Origin: an uncultured Brevibacillus sp.
GTDB taxonomy: Bacteria; Bacillota; Bacilli; Brevibacillales; Brevibacillaceae
DNA: 49,812 nucleotides
Assembly: GCA_946402065.1 (NCBI GenBank)
Contig: CAMIVR010000019.1
Coordinates: 1-49,812 of the forward strand
Direction of reading: 5' to 3'
Positions 24,952 to 33,000 of the stretch are shown here, in pieces. The notes under the pieces were generated by a model. It worked only from the letters and a program-made list of their open reading frames with translations, ran no database searches and was not told where the DNA came from. How positions within the stretch are numbered: the first letter of the stretch is position 1; each line of letters begins with the position of its first letter. Made by a program: the position numbers and the translations under genes.

Positions 24952-25147
24952 GTATCAGACCCCCGCTTTCTGCGTGTTTCCCAAGGCTTTACAGAATCAA
25001 CCTTACGTGAAGAAACCGGTGAAGTCAAGCCAGCCCAAGGGCGACGGGGCGGCACGCGACATGATATAATGGAGCAACGACATAATTGTCAGGATTTCGT
25101 CATCGTTTTCAAGAAACGTATGACTACATTAATGGGGTGAATCTGGG

Positions 25148-25546
25148 TTGGCCAAGCATATGAGCTACTATTTTACATGGCAGGAAGACGATTGGCTCGA
25201 CGAGTTGATTGATTACTTTACCAGTATCAACGCGATCGTGCCGACAGCCAAATCGTTGCAGTCGATTGCCGCGGAGCGTCAGGACGACAGGTCAGACAGG
25301 GCGCTGGTCATCGTCAACGTCGCCCATGAACCGGACAAGACCGAAGTGTTTTTACGGGAGCTCGCCGCACACGAGCGCTTCGCCACAGGTCCGCTCTATC
25401 TCGTCGGCGCTACCGAAGAGAATCGGCACAAGTGGCAAGCTGTCTGCCCCGATGCCAGAGTGATTGTCATCACGGGGCACCCGTTTGAGTTCGACTATGG
25501 GGCGGTGTTTGCCGAGATGGAAGCCAGGCTGGAGGGCGAAGCGTGA
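25148..25546 (+). CDS. Uncharacterised small cytosolic protein
   Basis: A 132-residue acidic protein, not recognised. An alternating strand/helix pattern (LVIVNVAHE, PLYLVGATEE, ARVIVITGH) suggests a small Rossmann-like or receiver-like alpha/beta fold. No catalytic motif is evident. The TTG at 25148 follows GGGGTGAA; an ATG at 25160 is the alternative. An extended -10 TGATATAAT (25062-25070) lies upstream. The end overlaps the YqgQ-like gene by 4 bp, so the two are coupled. Confidence 0.65.
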   Translation: MAKHMSYYFTWQEDDWLDELIDYFTSINAIVPTAKSLQSIAAERQDDRSDRALVIVNVAHEPDKTEVFLRELAAHERFATGPLYLVGATEENRHKWQAVCPDARVIVITGHPFEFDYGAVFAEMEARLEGEA

Positions 25547-25740
25547 GCAGCGATAAACCTCCGTTTGATTTGAAGGAGTTTCTGCGGCGTTTCCACATTA
25601 TGATTTACACCGGCGATCCCGAGGGGGACTCCTTGCTGATTGAAGATGAGCTGAAAGAGCTTAGGCAGCTCGGCTTGATTGATCGGGAAGAGTATATCGA
25701 GGCGCTGGCCGCCTTGAAAAACAGACAAAAGAAGTCGTGA
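25543..25740 (+). CDS. yqgQ: YqgQ-family (DUF910) small protein
   Basis: A 65-residue protein with the YqgQ pattern: a LKEFLRRF helix, IYTGDPEGDSLLIEDELKEL in the middle, then GLIDREEYIEAL. The B. subtilis homologue is a small three-helix protein of unknown function next to glucokinase; here the downstream neighbour is transketolase, so a link to sugar metabolism remains a guess. GTG at 25543 overlaps the previous stop (GTGA). Confidence 0.8.
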   Translation: MSSDKPPFDLKEFLRRFHIMIYTGDPEGDSLLIEDELKELRQLGLIDREEYIEALAALKNRQKKS

Positions 25741-25754
25741 GCTGCCTGAGATTA

Positions 25755-25763
25755 TGATATAAT
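25755..25763 (+). promoter_or_regulatory. tkt: Extended -10 promoter box before tkt
   Basis: TGATATAAT is a perfect extended -10 (TGnTATAAT) 38 bp before the transketolase ATG. No -35 of good quality is seen, which is acceptable for extended -10 promoters. Confidence 0.5.
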
Positions 25764-25800
25764 CACACTGCCAATAACTCGTAGGGAGGAACTTTGTCAA

Positions 25801-27807
25801 ATGACTACACACCAGAATGTCGATCAGCTTGCGATCAATACGTTGCGGACGCTGGCGATTGACGCAATTGAACAAGCGAATTCAGGCCACCCCGGAATGC
25901 CGATGGGGGCAGCCCCGATGGCACACGTGCTGTGGAGCCGTTTCATGAAAGTAAACCCGAAAAATCCTGCCTGGATCGATCGCGACCGCTTCGTGCTGTC
26001 TGCCGGTCACGGATCCATGCTGCTATATGCGATGCTCCATCTGATGAAATACGACGTATCCCTCGAGGATTTGCAAAACTTCCGCCAATGGGGCAGCAAG
26101 ACCCCGGGCCATCCTGAGTACGGCCACACTGCTGGCGTCGATGCGACGACCGGTCCGCTCGGCCAGGGGATTGCCATGGCGGTCGGGATGGCGATGGCTG
26201 AACGTCATCTCAGCGCTACGTACAATCGGGATCAATACGAACTGGTAAATCATTACACGTACGTGATTTGCGGAGACGGCGACCTGATGGAAGGTGTGTC
26301 GGGAGAGGCGTCGTCGCTCGCAGGTCACCTGAAGCTGGGCAAAATGATCGTGCTGTACGATTCCAACGACATTTGCCTGGACGGCGATCTGAGCCAATCG
26401 TTCACGGAAAATGTAGCGATGCGCTATCAGGCTTACGGCTGGCAGTACCTGCGCGTAGAGGATGGCAACGATCTGGCAGCGATTGATGCGGCGATTGCCG
26501 AAGCGAAAAGCGATCTCGAACGCCCGGCCTTGATCGAAGTGAAGACGACTATCGGCTTCGGCAGTCCGAATAAAGCTGGCTCGTCCGCTTCTCACGGAGC
26601 GCCGCTCGGAAAAGAAGAGGCCAGGCTGACCAAGCTGGCATACGAGTGGAATCAGGATGGCGAGTTCCACGTACCGGAAGAAGTGAACGCATTTTATCAA
26701 CAGGTGGCAGAAGCGGGAGCGAAGCAGGAAGCAGCCTGGAACGATCTGTTTGCTGCCTATGCCAAGGCTTACCCGGAGCTGGCTGCCCAATTCACGAGCG
26801 CAACGACGGGTGAACTGCCGACGGGGTGGGATGCTGAACTGCCGCAGTATGAAGTCGGCTCCAAGCTGGCTACACGAGCGGCATCAGGCAATGCGATCAA
26901 CGGCTTGGCCAAGCGCGTTCCGTACCTGATCGGCGGATCTGCTGACCTGGCTCATTCCAACAATACGCTGATCAAAGGCGGCGGCGACTTGCTGCCAGGC
27001 AGCTATGCCGGACGCAATATCTGGTTCGGCGTGCGCGAATTCGCCATGGGGGCTGCGCTCAACGGGATGACGCTGCACGGCGGTGTCAAAGCGTACGGCG
27101 GTACGTTCTTTGTCTTCTCCGACTATGTGCGCCCGGCTATCCGCCTGTCCGCACTGATGAAGCTGCCTGTCACGTATGTCTTTACCCATGACTCAATCGC
27201 TGTCGGTGAAGACGGGCCGACGCACGAACCGATCGAGCAACTGGCCTCGCTGCGTGCCATGCCGGGACTCACCGTCATCCGTCCGGCTGACGCCAATGAA
27301 ACGAACGAAGCATGGCGCTTTGCGCTCAGCAGCAAAGACAGACCTGTCGTACTCGTGTTGACGCGGCAAAACCTGCCTGTCTACGCAGAGACGGCCGCCA
27401 ATGCCAAAACAGGCGTGGAAAAAGGCGCATACGTGCTCGCTGACGCAGCAAACGGCACACCTCAGCTCGTGCTGCTCGCATCCGGCTCAGAGGTATCACT
27501 CTGCATGCAGGCGCGTGAAGAGCTTGCCAACCGCGGAATCCAGGCACGTGTCGTCAGCATGCCAAGCTGGGATCTGTTTGAACAACAATCCCAAGCGTAC
27601 AAAGACTCTGTCATTCCACCGTCCGTAAAAGCGCGCCTCGGCGTCGAGATGGCCGCACCACTCGGGTGGGAACGCTACGTCGGCGATGCAGGCAGCGTCA
27701 TCGGCATCAACACGTTCGGAGCCTCTGCACCTGGCGACAAGATCATGAAAGAATACGGCTTTACAGTAGAGAACGTCGTCGCTTGCGCAGAGCGGTTGCT
27801 GAAATAA
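25801..27807 (+). CDS. tkt: Transketolase
   Basis: A 668-residue thiamine-diphosphate enzyme moving two-carbon units between pentose, tetrose and triose phosphates in the pentose phosphate pathway. Visible parts: substrate His in [13 protein letters not shown], ThDP-binding [14 protein letters not shown] running to [30 protein letters not shown], the pyrimidine domain with [13 protein letters not shown] and [25 protein letters not shown], and the C-terminal domain. The full family length is present. GGGAGGAAC precedes the ATG. A terminator follows. Confidence 0.97.
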   Translation: MTTHQNVDQLAINTLRTLAIDAIEQANSGHPGMPMGAAPMAHVLWSRFMKVNPKNPAWIDRDRFVLSAGHGSMLLYAMLHLMKYDVSLEDLQNFRQWGSKTPGHPEYGHTAGVDATTGPLGQGIAMAVGMAMAERHLSATYNRDQYELVNHYTYVICGDGDLMEGVSGEASSLAGHLKLGKMIVLYDSNDICLDGDLSQSFTENVAMRYQAYGWQYLRVEDGNDLAAIDAAIAEAKSDLERPALIEVKTTIGFGSPNKAGSSASHGAPLGKEEARLTKLAYEWNQDGEFHVPEEVNAFYQQVAEAGAKQEAAWNDLFAAYAKAYPELAAQFTSATTGELPTGWDAELPQYEVGSKLATRAASGNAINGLAKRVPYLIGGSADLAHSNNTLIKGGGDLLPGSYAGRNIWFGVREFAMGAALNGMTLHGGVKAYGGTFFVFSDYVRPAIRLSALMKLPVTYVFTHDSIAVGEDGPTHEPIEQLASLRAMPGLTVIRPADANETNEAWRFALSSKDRPVVLVLTRQNLPVYAETAANAKTGVEKGAYVLADAANGTPQLVLLASGSEVSLCMQAREELANRGIQARVVSMPSWDLFEQQSQAYKDSVIPPSVKARLGVEMAAPLGWERYVGDAGSVIGINTFGASAPGDKIMKEYGFTVENVVACAERLLK

Positions 27808-27825
27808 ATAGCGGTGAACGATATG

Positions 27826-27857
27826 AGCTTCCGGCCTTGGTGGTCGGGAGCTTTTTG
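27826..27857 (+). terminator. Terminator after tkt
   Basis: GAGCTTCCG pairs imperfectly with CGGGAGCT, followed by TTTTTG. Confidence 0.7.
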
Positions 27858-27904
27858 TATCCAATACACGAGGCTGGGCTCGAAAAGTACAACACCTGCT
27901 CACG

Positions 27905-27966
27905 TGGCTGCTGAGGAGGCGAGGGGAATCGCCAAGAAGAGAACACTTCGCAAGTGACAGCGCCCA
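27905..27966. repeat. Family A repeat, copy 2 (one arm)
   Basis: GGGAATCGCCAAGAAGAGA (27924-27942), with flanks reading GTGGCTGCTGAGGAGGCGA before and GTGACAGCGCC after, matches the left arm of copies 1 and 3. The complementary right arm is absent from the following 250 bp, so this is a half element. The rest of the gap to 28236 has a weak CCT.../AGG hairpin before a T-run near 28112 and nothing else I can support. Confidence 0.7.
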
Positions 27967-28236
27967 CACGACAGACCGAGACAAGATACTCCCACAGCTA
28001 TTGCTAATAAAAGAGCTCCATTCCATATATTACAAGGTTTTTACCATGGTTAAACCGGGTATAAGTCAGCAGAACCCACCCCCATTCCTAAAACAGTCAG
28101 GGAGGCTTTTTTACGAATATTGCTTTTTTTCAGTAGCCTATTTACAGGGTTTCCTGTACCTTTAAGATACAGACAAATAAGCTTGGCACGATGGAAATAG
28201 AAGTAAGCTGAGGAAGACAAAGGGGAGTCAAAAAGA

Positions 28237-29202
28237 ATGATTGTTTTAGAGGAAAATTGGCGGCAAATTTGCGAGTATTACGGGTTGACGGATAGTGATC
28301 TGACTCTTTTGCACAAGCATCAGGCTTTTTTTCAGCAGCATGCTGAGGAGGTTGTCGACTTTTTTTACCAAGAGCTGGGGACGTTTTCACATTTGAGCGA
28401 GATCATTCGTGCGAACAGTACGGTAGAACGGTTAAAAAAGACACAGCTCTGGTATTTCCAAACGCTGGGGACGGATCGGATCGATGCCGAATATGTTGCC
28501 GGGCGGCAAAAAGTAGGAGCGATCCACGCACGTGTCGGGTTGTCAGCCTCCTGGTTTTTGGGCGGGTACACCATTTACCTCCGATGGATCGCTGATAAAG
28601 CGGCGTCGTTGCCGGATGGGTTCGCTTTCTATCAATCGATCAACAAGCGCCTGTACTTTGATTCGGCGATTATTTTGGAACAATACATAGGGGATACCCA
28701 ACGAGAAAATGTCGCCTACCGTTCGCAGATGGAAGTGATCGCCGAGGAGCTGACGCAATCGACCAAGGAAGTGACGGTGATTGCTGCCGAGTACGCCAAA
28801 TCAGCGACGAGCCTGGCGCACTCGCACGAGGAAATCGTCGACTCGATGAGTATTTTGAAAAATCAGAGCAAAGAGATTGAAAAGTTGAGCGATTTCGTCG
28901 CAGAGGTTTCGTCACAGACCAACCTGCTCGGACTCAATGCAGCGATCGAAGCGGCGCGTGCCGGCGAACACGGCAGAGGCTTTTCCATCGTCGCAAACGA
29001 GGTGCGCAAGCTGGCAGACCGGGCGAAAAGCTCCTCCCACGAAATTCAGAGTTCACTTGGGCAAATCCTCGTGCAGATCAGCAAAATCGAAAAGCAAATC
29101 GAAAACACGATGTCCTCAACAGAGCAGCAGGCTGCGGCATCAGAAGAGCTGGCAGCGCTCGTACAAGGGTTGAATGAGATGGCCTGTAGATTGAATGCGT
29201 AG
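28237..29202 (+). CDS. Soluble globin-coupled chemotaxis sensor (HemAT-like)
   Basis: A 321-residue cytosolic sensor. Residues 1-165 form a sensor globin; His97 in GAIHARVGL is the likely proximal haem ligand, followed by the WFLGGY segment. Residues 185-320 form a short methyl-accepting signalling domain with the conserved hairpin tip ([20 protein letters not shown], then [16 protein letters not shown]). There are no membrane helices or HAMP. It should sense oxygen and act on CheA. It is about 110 residues shorter than B. subtilis HemAT, mostly in the signalling coiled coil. ATG follows AAGGGGAGTC; a terminator follows the stop. Confidence 0.9.
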   Translation: MIVLEENWRQICEYYGLTDSDLTLLHKHQAFFQQHAEEVVDFFYQELGTFSHLSEIIRANSTVERLKKTQLWYFQTLGTDRIDAEYVAGRQKVGAIHARVGLSASWFLGGYTIYLRWIADKAASLPDGFAFYQSINKRLYFDSAIILEQYIGDTQRENVAYRSQMEVIAEELTQSTKEVTVIAAEYAKSATSLAHSHEEIVDSMSILKNQSKEIEKLSDFVAEVSSQTNLLGLNAAIEAARAGEHGRGFSIVANEVRKLADRAKSSSHEIQSSLGQILVQISKIEKQIENTMSSTEQQAAASEELAALVQGLNEMACRLNA

Positions 29203-29285
29203 GTTGGATGCCAAGGTTCGCTGGTAAACGATGATCGCCGGCTTACCGAAAAGCAACGAGCGCTTGCAGAAGCAAGCGTGTATTC

Positions 29286-29315
29286 AGCTATTTCCAAATC
29301 GGAAATAGCTTTTTT
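29286..29315 (+). terminator. Terminator after the globin sensor gene
   Basis: AGCTATTTCC (29286-29295) pairs perfectly with GGAAATAGCT (29301-29310), then TTTTT. The repeat element begins at the last T. Confidence 0.9.
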
Positions 29316-29400
29316 GGTCGATAAGAATTTATAAAAATTCTTATCGACATAAGCGCAACTAAGGCTACGCCGAAAGGCTTGGCGTAGCCAAGTTTTCTAA
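29316..29400. repeat. IS200/REP-like double-hairpin element, copy 2
   Basis: GTCGATAAGAATT (29317-29329) pairs with AATTCTTATCGAC (29336-29348); then ATAAGCGCAACTAA; then GGCTACGCC (29363-29371) pairs with GGCGTAGCC (29381-29389), ending CCAAGTTTTCTAA. It is the intact form of the copy at 19444. The two-hairpin layout resembles left ends of IS200/IS605 elements or derived palindromic units. The remaining spacer, 29401-29585, holds nothing recognisable. Confidence 0.78.
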
Positions 29401-29585
29401 AGGTCTGTCCCTGCGATGTGGTGTTCTTGTTCGGTTCGCTGTGGCGGATCATCTGTGATACTCCTTAGTGCCATAAAGCTATTTAATCTTGCCATTCCTC
29501 CCCCACGACCCTAGGTCCATCGTTCCGAATCTCCCATCCAAACATAGTCATAAATAACGATTTATAGTAGAAACGCCGCTAGTTT

Positions 29586-29615
29586 TTGAAAAGGCAACCC
29601 ATATTTTAGTAGAAT
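29586..29615 (+). promoter_or_regulatory. Candidate sigma-A promoter of the DUF4132 pair
   Basis: TTGAAA (29586-29591) and TAGAAT (29610-29615) with an 18-bp spacer, about 50 bp upstream of the first gene of the pair. Confidence 0.5.
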
Positions 29616-29663
29616 GACTTCATAGTAAATCAACTAGCCGTTTAGGAAGGGAGAGGACCGATC

Positions 29664-30083
29664 ATGCGACTGGCGGTAACGGTTAAAAGCATCGGCAAGC
29701 GCAAAAACGCCCTGACCCGCATCCCTGTTGAATTATCGTACCAGCCCCGAACACTCAGGGAATTGATCGCAGCTCTGGTAGAGTGGAACGTTCAAGGATT
29801 AAGAGACAAGCAGCAGCAGCTGGCACTCGTTCCTTACCTGAGCGAAAGAGAAGTGCAGGAGCGGGCTGACAATGGCAAGGTCGGCTTTGGCGCGATCTAC
29901 AACGACGTCGTGCCGGATGTCACGGCAGCAATCGAGACGGCGATACGCGCTTTCGAGGACGGCTTGTACCGCGTCTTCATCTGCGAGGAAGAAGTAGAAG
30001 CGCTGGATGCGCCACTCTCATTAAACGAAGACGACGATATCGTGTTGATCCGGTTCACGATGCTGGCCGGCAGCTTTTGGTGA
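29664..30083 (+). CDS. Possible beta-grasp (MoaD/ubiquitin-like) protein, partner of DUF4132
   Basis: A 139-residue protein of unknown function. It starts with a predicted beta hairpin (MRLAVTVKSIGKRKNALTRI), then a helix TLRELIAALVEW (30-41), a charged insert (45-100), and ends with RVFICEEEVEALDAPL, EDDDIVLIRFTMLAGSFW. The order hairpin-helix-strands and the ending 'short turn, PL, acidic D-D, hydrophobic strand, AG' resemble MoaD and other ubiquitin-like proteins, which end in GG; here AG is followed by Ser-Phe-Trp. That fold is an inference. GGAAGGGAGAGG precedes the ATG, and the giant DUF4132 gene begins 11 bp after its stop. Confidence 0.6.
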   Translation: MRLAVTVKSIGKRKNALTRIPVELSYQPRTLRELIAALVEWNVQGLRDKQQQLALVPYLSEREVQERADNGKVGFGAIYNDVVPDVTAAIETAIRAFEDGLYRVFICEEEVEALDAPLSLNEDDDIVLIRFTMLAGSFW

Positions 30084-30094
30084 AAGGGGTTCGG

Positions 30095-33000
30095 ATGATG
30101 AAAAACGATGATCAGGAACAGCAATACGAGGCCATTCTCGCAGAGCGGGTGGAAGGAATCGCGGAAGCGCTCCGCCCTTTTGCCCTGCTGCTGATTGAGC
30201 TGAGCAAAAGCAGATACATCGATGATAACGAGATGTACAGGTGCAAATCATTCCTGCAAGAGCGCGCCGCCGGTGACGAGCGGCTTCTATTCGATCCGCT
30301 CGTCGGCGTGGTCGAGCAATTGCTGGGCAGCGAGTCGGCAGAAAGGCTGCGCTACATCATTTTGCATGCAGCAGAGTATCCGTATGCGAGAGGGTATGCC
30401 CGTCGCCCGTTTCGCACGGCGGAGGCTGCTCCGCAGATGGAGCTGCTCATACAGAAGACGGTTTCGCTGATGATCATGGACAGACAGTCGTTTGTGCTGC
30501 TGGACTATTTGAGCGTGGCGAACTATTCCGTACCGAACTCCTATCTCATCGGTCAGGTCATCGCAGACGTCATTGGCTTTGAGCTGGATCGGGGCAATGA
30601 ACAGGTACGCGAAGCTTTGAAAACGATCATGTACGGGGACAACCAGACTGCCCTGTTGACCAACGAGATGATCAAGGGCATTTTCATGAGTCACCAGGAA
30701 GACATGCACCAGATGGTGGGCGAGCTGCTGAAGGCAGCCCGACTGCAGGAGGGATTGCGGCAGAGCATCGTCGAGCGGATGGACGAGGGGACGCTTGCTG
30801 CCAACCTGTACATTCTCAAGCTGATTATCGAGGAGGGCTACATCCGCTACAGCTCGGTGGTCCGAGCGCTGGGAGTCTGGACGGGAATCGCTCTGGAAGC
30901 GGCCAATCAGCGGGTAGCCGGACAGTTGATCGAGCAGGCGTATCGCGCCTTGACGGAACCCGAAGTGCGGGAGCAGTGGCTATCGAGCAGCAATGCCAAC
31001 GAGGTGTATATCGCGTTGTGGGCGACCGCAGTTTACGAGGAACGGGATTTATACGTCCGGATCGAGCGGCTGATGCAGCACGGACAGCGTCACCAGAAGA
31101 TCGTCGCCCTGTATGTGCTGGCCAATAGCCAGAACCGCAACCTGCGACTGCGACTGGCCAGAGAGCACCTGGATGCGACTGATCCCGAGCTGCAATATTG
31201 GGTGCTGACGAACTACTGCTACCAGTACCACACGCTCTGGCGCCAGCCTGGCACGGCAGCAGATGGACCGACCATTGCGATTACACGTGTAGTAGCGCTG
31301 GAGGACAAAAGCAAGCGTCAGCGCGATTTTCAATTGCTGCTGGCGATGTTTGACGGGATGGACAAAGAATATGCGGCCCCGTCGAAAATGCTCGACTTCG
31401 TACACATCCAATACACGAATGATCTACCTGTGCAGAAAATGCTCTATCTGGCGGCTTACGACATGGACAGCGACTGGATTGCCCAGCTCATCACGCGGAA
31501 AGAACGCATCAGTCCCGACCAGCGCGGAGCTATGCTGGCGCATTTTATGGGCGATAAGGAACATGCTGCGGTACGGTCGTTTATTTTTGAGAGCCTGGCC
31601 GACAAGAGCATGAAAAACCGTGAGCACGCCCTGGAACAGGTAAAAGGGATGAGGCTTTCCGACGATGAGCTTCACCCGATGGAGGAGCTGTTGAAGCTGA
31701 AGACGGGCTCGCTGCGGCAAAGCACCATCGAAGTGCTGCTGCTCCAGCCGGAAGATCGTCTCGCAGCTTCCCTGACCCGCTTGCTGCAAGCCAAAAACGA
31801 GCTGCAGCGGCTGGGCGGCCTGGAAGTGTTGGCTGAGGTTTACAAAGCCGAAGAGCGGCTGGGGCAATTTGATCGGCTTCGCCCGTTGGCGGCGCTGATC
31901 GCAGAGCCGACAGCAAGAGAACAGGCTCTACTGGACAAGCTGGGCCAGAAGAGCGGGTCAAGCAGGGAAGAGGGCTTCGGCTTGTTTGATCCTCTGGCGA
32001 CAGAGCCATGGCTACTGGAAAAGAAAGAGATCGGGGCCTTTTCATTCCATCACGGCCTGTTCACCCTTTCGCCTGAGGACGTCAAAACGTTTCTTCACGG
32101 ATTGGACGAGCTCGTGCACAGGCACCGCGATGTGGAATACGTATCGGAATACTATTCCGGCTACAAGGATACGCTTTTGATCGGGGCAAATTTGCGCGAG
32201 CTGTATCCGTACCGGCCTTTCCAGAGCGGCGAAGAGCAGGGCTCCTACCTGGAGCGCTACCCTTTGCATGAAGAATGGCGGGCGTATCTGGAGCAGAGCG
32301 GAATGAATGCCCATGGACTTATGCAGCTGCATTATTACATCTTGCTGGAACCGTTGAATCGCACACTCGACACCTATTACGGATATTTTTCCGATGAGCT
32401 GGAGTACGCCGAGATGCAGAAGACCAGGCTGCTTGAGGGCTGGCGCAAGGCATTTATCGAAGCGGTCTATCCGCTTGAGCACCTTTTGCAGGTCCAACAG
32501 ATTATTCACGAATTGACCTACAGCCATCAGATCCGTCAGTTGGTTTGGGCATTTTTCCTCGACAGCGACAAACAGGAGACGTTTGCCTGGACGGAGCTCG
32601 CCGTGCACAAGCTGGTGCAGGCAAGCGACGAGCAGCTGGAGCAGGAAAACAAGGCCGGATTATTCCAGCTGCTGGCCAAACCTTGGCTTAACATGGCGCG
32701 CACGCGGGTATATGACGACGAGTCGTTCAAAGCGTTTTACCGCACCGTCTTCGCCTTTGACCGGGTGGTGAACGATCCGCATGGTGGTTCTTCCTATCAA
32801 TTGGATGAGAGAATCCGCGCATTTGAACTAGGCATCATCGGGGAAGGCGAAATGTACAAGGCATTGCTCGGCAGCGGGGACAGCTCCAGCTATCTGTGGG
32901 ACCTCACGTCCGCCCGCTACGGCTCGCTGCAGGATCGCCCCAAGCTGCTGGCCATTCGCAATACCGCAGTGGAGCGCATCGTCAGCATTGAGCTGTCGCG

